64,000 bases of DNA from SIG435 sp045530725. GTDB lineage: Bacteria > Bacillota > Clostridia > UMGS1810. The translations under genes and the position numbers were made by a program. The notes under the pieces were generated by a model. That model did not search any database and was not told where the DNA came from. It was given only the letters and a program-made list of their open reading frames with translations. The DNA is taken from assembly GCA_045530725.1 (NCBI GenBank), contig JAZSCT010000020.1:124001-188000 (forward strand). Reading direction: 5' to 3'. This document shows, piece after piece, positions 23,375 through 31,214 of this stretch (position 1 is its first letter; each line of letters opens with the position of its first letter).

Positions 23375-25594
23375 ATGAAAAAAATAACAAGCATTGTTCT
23401 TATAGTTGCAATTCTTTTCAGCCTTATTTCTGTGAATGCAGATGATATAGGGGAAGATAATATAAATAATGAAACAACAGAAGAAATAATTGAAGTGAAA
23501 CCTTTGCCTGATTATACAGGCGACTGGGTAAATTTTCGTTCAAATGATGAAAATATGGGAATCACTTATTCACAGACACCCAGAAATAATGGGGAAATGG
23601 AACTTAAATGGGCAAAAAAGCATTCATTTTCCTACAAAGAGGCTATTACACCACCTATAATAGTAAATGACAATCTGTATATTGCCAAAGGAGACAGAAT
23701 CCTTATTCTTGACAGATATACAGGAGAGGAACTGATTGTAAGTGACCCTCTTGAAGGTGAAATAGGATATGCTCTGAATCCCGTTACATACGGCGGAGGA
23801 ATGATTTTTGTTCCTATATCAAAAGGTCGTATTCAGGCGCTGAGGGCTGACAATCTGGAAAGCCTTTGGGTAAGTATGGAACTTGGCGGACAGTCATTGA
23901 GTCCTGTATCATACAAAGACGGCTATGTTTTTTCGGGCAGTTGGTTGGGAGAAAACAAAGAAGGTAAGTATTATTGCATAGATGTGACTGATGAAGACCC
24001 ATTCCAACAAACCGAGACCAAAGAACCTTTGTGGGAAATATCTCATATGGGAGGATTCTACTGGGCAGGTGCATACTGCGGTGAGGGATATGTGGTGTTC
24101 GGCTCTGATGATGGCAAAAAGGGATACGATAATATTGGATCGAAACTGTATTCTGTAAACGTTGAAGAGGGAAGCATTATTGACTGTATTTCAGATATAA
24201 AAGGAGATATCCGTTCATCTGTAAGTTATGATATCGGTTCGTCATATCTTTATTTTTCATCCAAGTGCGGAGATTTTCACAGGGTAGCGGTAAATCCCGA
24301 CGGAACTTTTGACCATCTAAGCCACAGTTATATAAATGTGGGCAATATGACCACATCCACACCTATTGTACATAACAACATCGGATTCTCAGGAGTGTGC
24401 GGTGAGGGACAGTTTTCAGAAGAGGGGCACAGTTATGTGCTTATTGATGTGTCGGAAGATGAGATGAAGGTTATACACCGTGAAAGTGTGCCGGGATATG
24501 TACAGACAAGTGCACTTCTGAGTGTTTCTTACGAAAATGATTTTAATAAACTCTATCTGTATCTTACCTGTAACAGAGAACCGGGCGGAATATATGTTAT
24601 AGAGGTAAATAACCCCTCGGGAAATATTTCTGTAAAAGGAAGTGATCTGTATCTTCCCACACCTCTTATGAGCGGGTACTGTGTATGTTCTCTTGTGTGC
24701 GACATGGAGGGGAATATATACTACAAAAATGATTCAGGATATCTTTTCTCTGTGGGAAAAACAGATGATTATGACTACTATTCGTTGGTAGATGAAATGA
24801 ATGTAAAAAGAACAGAAATTGCCGATAGGCTTAGCGGATATATTTCAGAATTAGAAACAGATGACGAAAATCTGTATGGTCGTATAACAGAGTTATATGA
24901 TGAAACATATGACAAATTATATGAATCCGAAGATGAAAATCAGTTTGAGGTTATTTTTTCCGATGCAATCAAAAAGATAAATGAAATTCTTTCAGAAAAG
25001 ACCTCTGACAAAAGTAATGAAACTGCTATTGTTAATGTTGAGAAAGTCTTTGAAGATATTGAAGATTCTCCATATAAAGATGCAATCGAACAAATGTATA
25101 ATTCGGGAATTGTAAAAGGCGTAAGTGACAATGAATTCAAACCATTAAATAAGGTCACAAGAGCGGAATTTGTTGAGTTTCTGTATAGAATGACACCTGA
25201 TAAAAAAACTTCCTCAGATGTGTCGTTTCTGGATGTAGAAAAGTCCCAATGGTTTTATAATAGCGTAATGTGGGCATACGATTCAGGCATAGTAAAAGGT
25301 GTATCTGAGGATATGTTTTGTCCTTATGATTTCGTTACAAATGAGCAGACTGCAGTATTTGTATCAAGGTATATAAGTTATATGGGACATAAGTTTGATG
25401 AAAAGGATTTCAATATGAGACTCTATGAATATGAAGACATTTCCTCCTGGGCATTTGCAGATGTGATGTATCTGTCAGGATATGGGATTATGCCTGTAAG
25501 TAAAGGGGATATAAGACCCAAGGATGATACATTGAGAGGAGAAGTGTGCAACATTCTCTCAAACCTTACAAAGAGTCTTAAGAAGGATAGATAA
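23375..25594 (+). CDS. SLH-anchored surface protein with PQQ-type beta-propeller
   Basis: A 739-residue protein. A signal peptide covers residues 1-22 (cleavage near V-N-A). Residues about 50-480 contain propeller-like repeats: W-V-N-F-R-S-N-D, I-L-D-R-Y-T-G-E, and several blades with L-Y-S-V and Y-Y-C-I-D strands, as in PQQ-like repeat proteins. A short helical linker follows. Three SLH repeats from about residue 556 (AIEQMYNSGIVKGVSDNEF; SVMWAYDSGIVKGVSEDMF; a third, more divergent) should attach it to the cell-wall polymer. It lies between two DUF4430 genes, 8 bp and 2 bp apart, inside the B12-controlled operon. Possibly a scaffold or docking protein for the cobalamin-binding proteins; that role is inferred. 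Confidence 0.75.
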   Translation: MKKITSIVLIVAILFSLISVNADDIGEDNINNETTEEIIEVKPLPDYTGDWVNFRSNDENMGITYSQTPRNNGEMELKWAKKHSFSYKEAITPPIIVNDNLYIAKGDRILILDRYTGEELIVSDPLEGEIGYALNPVTYGGGMIFVPISKGRIQALRADNLESLWVSMELGGQSLSPVSYKDGYVFSGSWLGENKEGKYYCIDVTDEDPFQQTETKEPLWEISHMGGFYWAGAYCGEGYVVFGSDDGKKGYDNIGSKLYSVNVEEGSIIDCISDIKGDIRSSVSYDIGSSYLYFSSKCGDFHRVAVNPDGTFDHLSHSYINVGNMTTSTPIVHNNIGFSGVCGEGQFSEEGHSYVLIDVSEDEMKVIHRESVPGYVQTSALLSVSYENDFNKLYLYLTCNREPGGIYVIEVNNPSGNISVKGSDLYLPTPLMSGYCVCSLVCDMEGNIYYKNDSGYLFSVGKTDDYDYYSLVDEMNVKRTEIADRLSGYISELETDDENLYGRITELYDETYDKLYESEDENQFEVIFSDAIKKINEILSEKTSDKSNETAIVNVEKVFEDIEDSPYKDAIEQMYNSGIVKGVSDNEFKPLNKVTRAEFVEFLYRMTPDKKTSSDVSFLDVEKSQWFYNSVMWAYDSGIVKGVSEDMFCPYDFVTNEQTAVFVSRYISYMGHKFDEKDFNMRLYEYEDISSWAFADVMYLSGYGIMPVSKGDIRPKDDTLRGEVCNILSNLTKSLKKDR

Positions 25595-25596
25595 AA

Positions 25597-26361
25597 ATGA
25601 AAAATATGAAATTCAATCTGAAGACAGTTGTTGTCTTTATTCTGATATTAATTGTACTTGCAGTAACTTTTCTCTTTGGCGGAAATGCTCCGGGATATAA
25701 ATATCAGGACAAAAAAGAAACATCATATATCCTTACAAGGGATACAAAGAAGGAATCGGTTCATAAAGATTCTGAAAATTATGAAGACAATACAGAAGAA
25801 CCTCATATCAAAGAGAAGATTATTGAAAATACTGAAGAGATAACTTATGATAAAAATACTTCTTTGAGAAAAGAAGAAATACCATCCAAATCACCTGATA
25901 TGGTAGAACCATCGGAAGAAATGACGGACTCTGAAAAGGAATCTGATGAAAACATTTGCTATATTTCTGTAGTATGTGATACAATTTATTCAAATCTTGA
26001 TTTTTTTAACAAAGACAAACTTGAAATTCTTCCCCAAAAGGGAATTATTCTTCCTGAAACAAAGGCAGAGTTTTATGAAGGGGAAAGTGTGTTTTCCATA
26101 ACTCACAGAGTGCTTAAGAGAAACAAAATCCACTTTGAGTTTACCGACAATCCTATGTATTCAAGTGTGTATGTGGAAGGAATATCCAATATCTACGAAT
26201 TTGACTGCGGTGATCTTTCGGGATGGATGTACTGTGTAAACGGTATTTTTCCGAATTATGGATGCTCGGGATACAAAGTGAATGATAATGATCGTATAGA
26301 GTGGAAATACACCTGTAATCTTGGCGAAGATGTGGGAAACAGATTTTCAAAACAAAGGTGA
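25597..26361 (+). CDS. Membrane-anchored DUF4430 (transcobalamin-like) protein
   Basis: A 254-residue protein. Residues 10-30 form a single hydrophobic anchor (VVVFILILIVLAVTFLF) with no lipobox cysteine. Residues about 35-130 are a charged, low-complexity spacer rich in Glu, Lys and Asp. The C-terminal DUF4430 domain covers about 150-250 and includes L-S-G-W-M-Y-C-V-N-G near residue 206, NYGCSGYKVNDNDRIEWKYT and GEDVG. The layout places the domain on a tether outside the membrane, next to the ECF importer encoded immediately downstream. Start at 25597, two bases after the previous stop, so translation is probably coupled. Confidence 0.78.
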   Translation: MKNMKFNLKTVVVFILILIVLAVTFLFGGNAPGYKYQDKKETSYILTRDTKKESVHKDSENYEDNTEEPHIKEKIIENTEEITYDKNTSLRKEEIPSKSPDMVEPSEEMTDSEKESDENICYISVVCDTIYSNLDFFNKDKLEILPQKGIILPETKAEFYEGESVFSITHRVLKRNKIHFEFTDNPMYSSVYVEGISNIYEFDCGDLSGWMYCVNGIFPNYGCSGYKVNDNDRIEWKYTCNLGEDVGNRFSKQR

Positions 26362-26368
26362 TATGACA

Positions 26369-27253
26369 ATGAACGAATTTAAAAAGTTTCATCCTTTTAT
26401 AAATTTAATATATTTTGTATTTGCTATAGGATTCGGATGTGTGTTTATGCACCCTGTAAGCCTTGGTATATCTCTTTTTTGTTCGATTTCCTATATGTTT
26501 GTGGCGAAGGGGAGAAAGGCACTTGGAAGTTTCAGAATCATTCTTCCCTTTGTAGCATTGACGGCACTTATAAATCCATTGTTCAATCATCAGGGCGTAA
26601 CCATACTTGGATATTTTCCCTGGGGAAATCCTCTCACATTTGAGTCGGTTTTTTATGGGATATGCGCATCATTTATGGTGATTGGGGTTATGTGCTTTTT
26701 TTCAGGATTCAACGTAGTTATGACTACAGACAAATTTGTATATCTTTTCGGAAAAATACTGCCCAAGTTTTCTCTTATACTTTCTATGGTCATAAGATTT
26801 GTACCTCAGTTTGCACGAAAGATAAAGGAAGTGGCAAATACTCAGAAAACCCTCGGCAAGGGTCTTGATGATAAAAGGCTTTTCATACGTATGAAAAATG
26901 CAGTTTCCATAATGGGTATAATGTTCGGATGGGCATTTGAAAACTCTATGGATACTGCAGATTCCATGAGATCCCGCGGATACGGTCTTAAGGGAAGGAC
27001 GTCCTTTTCATTATACAGAATGGACAAGCGTGATATATGTACTCTTGTATATATTTTATTGCTTGGTTTGTATATAATCATATCAGGTGTTTATGGCGGA
27101 ATGGAAATGAGGTTTTTTCCTTCTCTGGTATGGAATAAGATGGGGTATTTTGAAATAAGTGTATTTGTATCCTATTTTATGTTGCTTATAACGCCCGTTT
27201 TAGTTGAAATAGTGGAGGTGATAAGATGGAATGTTACAAAATCAGAGAATTAA
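26369..27253 (+). CDS. ecfT: ECF transporter transmembrane subunit EcfT
   Basis: A 294-residue protein starting at ATG 26369, eight bases after AGGTGA (ATG 26363 is the alternative). It has five to six membrane spans and the coupling-helix signature S-M-R-S-R-G-Y-G near residue 205, one of the two xRx motifs that contact the ATPases; the cytoplasmic A-R-K-I-K-E-V region precedes it. EcfT joins the ATPase pair to the substrate-binding S component. The last 28 bases overlap the fused ATPase gene, so the products are made together. Confidence 0.9.
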   Translation: MNEFKKFHPFINLIYFVFAIGFGCVFMHPVSLGISLFCSISYMFVAKGRKALGSFRIILPFVALTALINPLFNHQGVTILGYFPWGNPLTFESVFYGICASFMVIGVMCFFSGFNVVMTTDKFVYLFGKILPKFSLILSMVIRFVPQFARKIKEVANTQKTLGKGLDDKRLFIRMKNAVSIMGIMFGWAFENSMDTADSMRSRGYGLKGRTSFSLYRMDKRDICTLVYILLLGLYIIISGVYGGMEMRFFPSLVWNKMGYFEISVFVSYFMLLITPVLVEIVEVIRWNVTKSEN

Positions 27254-29850
27254 ATTTTAAATATCCCAATGAGAATTCATATGCACTCAAAGGTATGTCC
27301 TTTGATATACACAAAGGGGAATTTGTAACAGTATGCGGAACTTCAGGTTCGGGAAAAACCACCCTCTTAAGACTTCTTAAGCCTTTGATATCTCCTGAAG
27401 GAGAAATTAATGGTACAATAGAGTTTGAATCAAAGGATATTAATGATACAGACCAGAGGGAGCAATGTGCAAAAATCGGATTTGTAATGCAGGACCCTGA
27501 CAGTCAGATTGTTACCGACAAGGTGTGGCACGAACTTTCTTTCGGACTTGAAAGTCTCGGTGTAATAAATAGCGAAATACGTACAAGAGTTGCAGAAATG
27601 TCGTCCTTTTTCGGACTTAACGGAATCTTTTTTGAGAATGTGAATGATCTTTCGGGCGGACAGAAGCAACTTGTAAATCTTGCTTCTGTAATGGTTATGA
27701 ATCCCGATGTACTGATTCTTGATGAACCTACCGCCATGCTTGATCCCGTAAGCGCAGAGGACTTTCTTGATGCGGTACTTAAGATAAACAGAGAACTGGG
27801 AACCACCATAATCCTTTCGGAACACCGCCTTGAAAATGCTGTCCCTATGTCAGACAGACTTATGGTCATTGATAAGGGGGAGATTGTCGCCTTTGACAAA
27901 GTACAAGCGGTTCAGAAAATTCTCAAAGAAAAGGATCACCCTATGCTTATGGCTATGCCTACAGCCATGAGAGTGTATTCTTCTGTAGAATCTTCTCATT
28001 TTTGTCCCGTAAGTGTGAGGGAAGGAAGAGAGTGGATATCCCAACTTAATATAACAGATACCAGAATCACAAAGGATAAAGAGATTGATACTCCAAAAGA
28101 CAAAATCATTGAGATAAAAGATGTGTATTTCAGATATGACAAAAACTCTGATGATGTGATAAAGAATCTTAATCTCAGTATATACAAAGGGGAGATTTTT
28201 TCTATTCTTGGTGCAAATGGTTCAGGTAAAAGTACCCTTTTGTCACTTATATCAGGAATAAACACTCCTCACAGAGGAAAAATCCTCATAGATGGCGAAA
28301 ATATAAAGAGTAAGAATCTATATTCAGGACTTATCGGTGTACTTAGTCAGAATGTTAGATGTATGTTTGCAAAAAACACATTGTACCTTGACTATATGGA
28401 TATGTTAAGTGATGAAAATACCCATGATAATGATAAAAGACAAAAGATAGAATCTATAGCAAAAACTCTTGATATATCCCACCTTCTGTATCGTCATCCA
28501 AACGATCTTTCAGGTGGTGAGATACAAAGGGCGGCAATAGGTAAGATTCTTATCAAGTCTCCGTCACTTATCCTTCTTGATGAACCTACAAAGGGAATGG
28601 ATGCCCATTTCAAAAGACACTTTGCATCGATACTTCAATACCTTAAACGTTCGGGCAAAACCATCATAATGGTTTCTCATGATGTGGAGTTTTGTGCAGA
28701 ATATTCTGACAGATGTGCTCTTATGTTTGACGGAGCCGCAGATTCGGTGGGAAGTGCAGATACATTCTTTAAGAATAATATCTTTTATACCACCGCATGT
28801 GTGAGAATGACAAGAGGCGTAATAAAAGAAACTGTACTGGTAAAAGACCTTATAAGACTTATCGGGGGAAAAGAAGAAAAAACATTTTTGGATACTTCAT
28901 CAGAAGAAAAACCGATACATAATCCAACTGAAAAAGAACAAAAGAAAAAACATCATCCCTCATATATAAGACCGATTCTGGGTGTTATATTTGCCTGTAT
29001 TTTCTTTTATATGAATTCATCGGTGGATTTTTACGGATATGAAATAAGTGATTCACTTATGCAGATACTTACAATACTACTTGTGGGATTAAGTGTATTT
29101 TTCTTTCTTCCCAGAAGAAAATCTGATGTAGCCGGAATAAAGGAGACACATATAAAGAAACTTTCCAAAAGAACAGTTATAGCCACCTTTATCACTCTTA
29201 TCCTTGTGCCTCTTACAATTCTTTTCGGAGTATATAAACTCAATGACAGAAAGTACTATTTCATAAGCCTTATGATAATACTTGAGATAATGATACCTTT
29301 CTTTGTGATGTATGAAGGCAAGAAATCTTCTGTAAGAGAACTTATCATTATAAGTGTGCTTTGCGCTATGGCAGTCGCAGGAAGAATAGCCTTTTATGCT
29401 GTGCCGCAGTTCAAACCTATACTTGCAATAATCATAATCGCAGGAGTGTGTTTTGGTGCAGAGGCAGGATTCCTTGTGGGAAGTTTGAGTGCATTTGTAT
29501 CCAATTTTTATTTCCTTCACGGTGTATGGACACCCTGGCAGATGTTCGGATTCGGTATAGTGGGATTTGTATCGGGAATTCTCTTTTCAAAAGGTATCAT
29601 AAAAAGCAACAGAATATCCCTTTCTGTATTCGGATTTTTTTCTTCGGTTGTTTTATACGGTGGGATAATGGACCCTGCATCTGTACTTATGATGAATCCT
29701 TATCCTGAGTGGGATATGATAGTATCTTCGTGGATAATGGGATTCCATCTTAATGTGGTACTTGGTGTATCGACGGCATTTTTCCTTTATTTCTTATCAG
29801 AGCCTATGATAGAAATAATAAGAAGAATCAAAACTAAATACAGAATATAA
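27226..29850 (+). CDS. Fused ECF importer: EcfA-EcfA ATPases plus EcfS substrate subunit
   Basis: An 874-residue polypeptide with three parts. ABC domain 1 (about 1-235) has Walker A GTSGSGKTT near 37, signature LSGGQKQ near 141 and Walker B VLILDEPT. ABC domain 2 (about 290-530) has GANGSGKST near 329, LSGGEIQR near 428 and LILLDEPT. Residues about 580-874 are membrane-embedded: two or more extra spans, then an S-component fold with R-E-L-I-I-I-S-V-LCAMAVAGRIAF and FGAEAGFLVGSLSAFVSNF. In most genomes these are three separate proteins. The riboswitch and DUF4430 partners argue for cobalamin (CbrT-like) specificity; the S domain alone does not prove it. Confidence 0.88.
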   Translation: MECYKIRELNFKYPNENSYALKGMSFDIHKGEFVTVCGTSGSGKTTLLRLLKPLISPEGEINGTIEFESKDINDTDQREQCAKIGFVMQDPDSQIVTDKVWHELSFGLESLGVINSEIRTRVAEMSSFFGLNGIFFENVNDLSGGQKQLVNLASVMVMNPDVLILDEPTAMLDPVSAEDFLDAVLKINRELGTTIILSEHRLENAVPMSDRLMVIDKGEIVAFDKVQAVQKILKEKDHPMLMAMPTAMRVYSSVESSHFCPVSVREGREWISQLNITDTRITKDKEIDTPKDKIIEIKDVYFRYDKNSDDVIKNLNLSIYKGEIFSILGANGSGKSTLLSLISGINTPHRGKILIDGENIKSKNLYSGLIGVLSQNVRCMFAKNTLYLDYMDMLSDENTHDNDKRQKIESIAKTLDISHLLYRHPNDLSGGEIQRAAIGKILIKSPSLILLDEPTKGMDAHFKRHFASILQYLKRSGKTIIMVSHDVEFCAEYSDRCALMFDGAADSVGSADTFFKNNIFYTTACVRMTRGVIKETVLVKDLIRLIGGKEEKTFLDTSSEEKPIHNPTEKEQKKKHHPSYIRPILGVIFACIFFYMNSSVDFYGYEISDSLMQILTILLVGLSVFFFLPRRKSDVAGIKETHIKKLSKRTVIATFITLILVPLTILFGVYKLNDRKYYFISLMIILEIMIPFFVMYEGKKSSVRELIIISVLCAMAVAGRIAFYAVPQFKPILAIIIIAGVCFGAEAGFLVGSLSAFVSNFYFLHGVWTPWQMFGFGIVGFVSGILFSKGIIKSNRISLSVFGFFSSVVLYGGIMDPASVLMMNPYPEWDMIVSSWIMGFHLNVVLGVSTAFFLYFLSEPMIEIIRRIKTKYRI

Positions 29851-29853
29851 ATG

Positions 29854-29890
29854 AAATGGACTGCCAATCATATATGGCAGTCCATTTTGC
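29854..29890 (+). terminator. Terminator of the cobalamin operon
   Basis: AAATGGACTGCCA pairs perfectly with TGGCAGTCCATTT across an 8-nt loop, followed by a short T run. Confidence 0.8.
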
Positions 29891-29975
29891 ATTTGAAGGA
29901 GAAATTCTTCCAGTCTCTTTTTTCTGTATTCTTTGGGTGTGATCCCTGTTTTATCTTTGAAATCTTGGGGGTAAG
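29888..29975 (-). pseudogene. AraC-family regulator, C-terminal scrap
   Basis: On the minus strand about 27 codons read P-Q-D-FKDKTGITPKEYRKKR, the end of the second helix-turn-helix of an AraC/XylS regulator. Everything upstream has been replaced by an SDR fragment in the opposite orientation. Non-functional. Confidence 0.7.
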
Positions 29976-30301
29976 GTAAACGAAAAGGTAAAAATCGCAG
30001 AGGAAAGTTACAGAAATAAATTTCCTGATGTGTATATCGAAGGATGCGCTATTGATTCTTTGAACAAGCATTTTTCTATAGACGAAAAAAGCGTTGATGA
30101 ATTGTTTGATTTCTTTGACAAAAAAGGTGTGTTTTTTGATACAATCGTTCTCAATGCGGCTGACCAGGAACTTGATATGAAAATCTTCGAAAATTCCGCC
30201 AAAGAATTTATGAAGGTACTTAATACCAATTTGGGCTGGAATTATGTAATATGCCACAGAGCCGCAAAAAGAATGAAAGAAAAAGAAGGCAAAAGTTTAC
30301 G
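29970..30301 (+). pseudogene. SDR-family oxidoreductase, internal fragment
   Basis: The frame gives the middle of a short-chain dehydrogenase: V-Y-I-E-G-C-A-I-D-S, then DTIVLNAADQELDMKIFENS (the N-A-A position of the family NAG motif) and V-L-N-T-N-L-G-W-N-Y-V. The N-terminal nucleotide-binding GxxxGIG and the catalytic YxxxK are both missing. The frame runs out at 30386 after unrelated residues. Its left end abuts the AraC scrap at a G-rich junction near 29970. Confidence 0.65.
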
Positions 30302-30311
30302 CATAACAAAA

Positions 30312-30354
30312 AGGCACAAAAACAAAGAAAATCTTGTATCGGACAAGATTTTCT
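30312..30354 (-). terminator. Terminator of yunB
   Basis: AGAAAATCTTGT pairs perfectly with ACAAGATTTTCT (30326-30354). On the minus strand the stem is followed by TTTGTTTTTGTG. Confidence 0.75.
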
Positions 30355-30443
30355 ACACAAAAATGATACAGAACTGCAAAATTTAAAACAGATACATCAT
30401 ATTTACCCCTTGCCTTTTTGTGTTCAGGACAAATTTTACCCCT

Positions 30444-31124
30444 CTACTCGATTATATCAAGAACATAGTCCTCTATAGTTCCTTCTATTTCATTGACTCC
30501 TGTATATGTTTCCGGCACATCTCCAACAATCACCGTATGAGCCGCTATAATTGAGGTTTCTATATCTGAACTTGTTTTAAATCCTGGCATCACACCGCTT
30601 ACCTTGGTATTTATATCCAGATACACCTCATGACAGGTCTGATTTATTCCCATACTTTTGAATTCATCACGATAATCTACATACACAGTTCCGTGAGGAA
30701 TTATTCTGAATGGAATTTTCGGTCCCATTCCCATAAGAAATTCCAGTTCCAGGAAGTTTCCCAATGGAATTGCAATATCCGTATAATGAGTATCGTTAAG
30801 TTGTTCGAGTATTTCAAGTACAAGATCAGATTTGATTTTGTTCATTTTTACGAAGTCTATACTTATGGATGATACGTGTTCTTCGGTATCTTTCTGCATT
30901 ATCACAATGTCCGAATACTTTATATCGTTATTTCTAAGGACATTTCCCACCGCTTTGTTTATGACCTTGTTTGATATGTATTCCATTCTTGTCTGTGCCA
31001 CCCTTAAGATCATTGGTCGCATAGTACAGAAATACAGTTTCAATATGTATATAATGACAAATATTGTCGTGGCAATGACAAGGTATTTTTTTGATACAGA
31101 TGGAAAGGAAAACTTCCGAAGCAT
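30444..31124 (-). CDS. yunB: Sporulation protein YunB
   Basis: A 226-residue protein with one N-terminal membrane helix (residues about 14-32, YLVIATTIFVIIYILKLYF), followed by an external domain. The YunB pattern is recognisable: N-K-V-I-N-K-A-V near residue 52, IPLGNFLELEFLMGMGPKIP near residue 120, then Y-V-D-Y-R-D-E-F and C-H-E-V-Y-L-D-I. In Bacillus subtilis yunB is a mother-cell sigma-E gene needed for full sporulation, molecular role unknown. AAAGGGGTGA precedes the ATG. Transcribed away from a penicillin-binding protein gene. Confidence 0.85.
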   Translation of the reverse strand: MLRKFSFPSVSKKYLVIATTIFVIIYILKLYFCTMRPMILRVAQTRMEYISNKVINKAVGNVLRNNDIKYSDIVIMQKDTEEHVSSISIDFVKMNKIKSDLVLEILEQLNDTHYTDIAIPLGNFLELEFLMGMGPKIPFRIIPHGTVYVDYRDEFKSMGINQTCHEVYLDINTKVSGVMPGFKTSSDIETSIIAAHTVIVGDVPETYTGVNEIEGTIEDYVLDIIE

Positions 31125-31214
31125 ACAATCACCCCTTTTATTATATTCGTAGTTTTATTACCTTGTGACTGAATATAATTCCATATTTTGCAAATACTTA
31201 AACAGGTGATAAAA

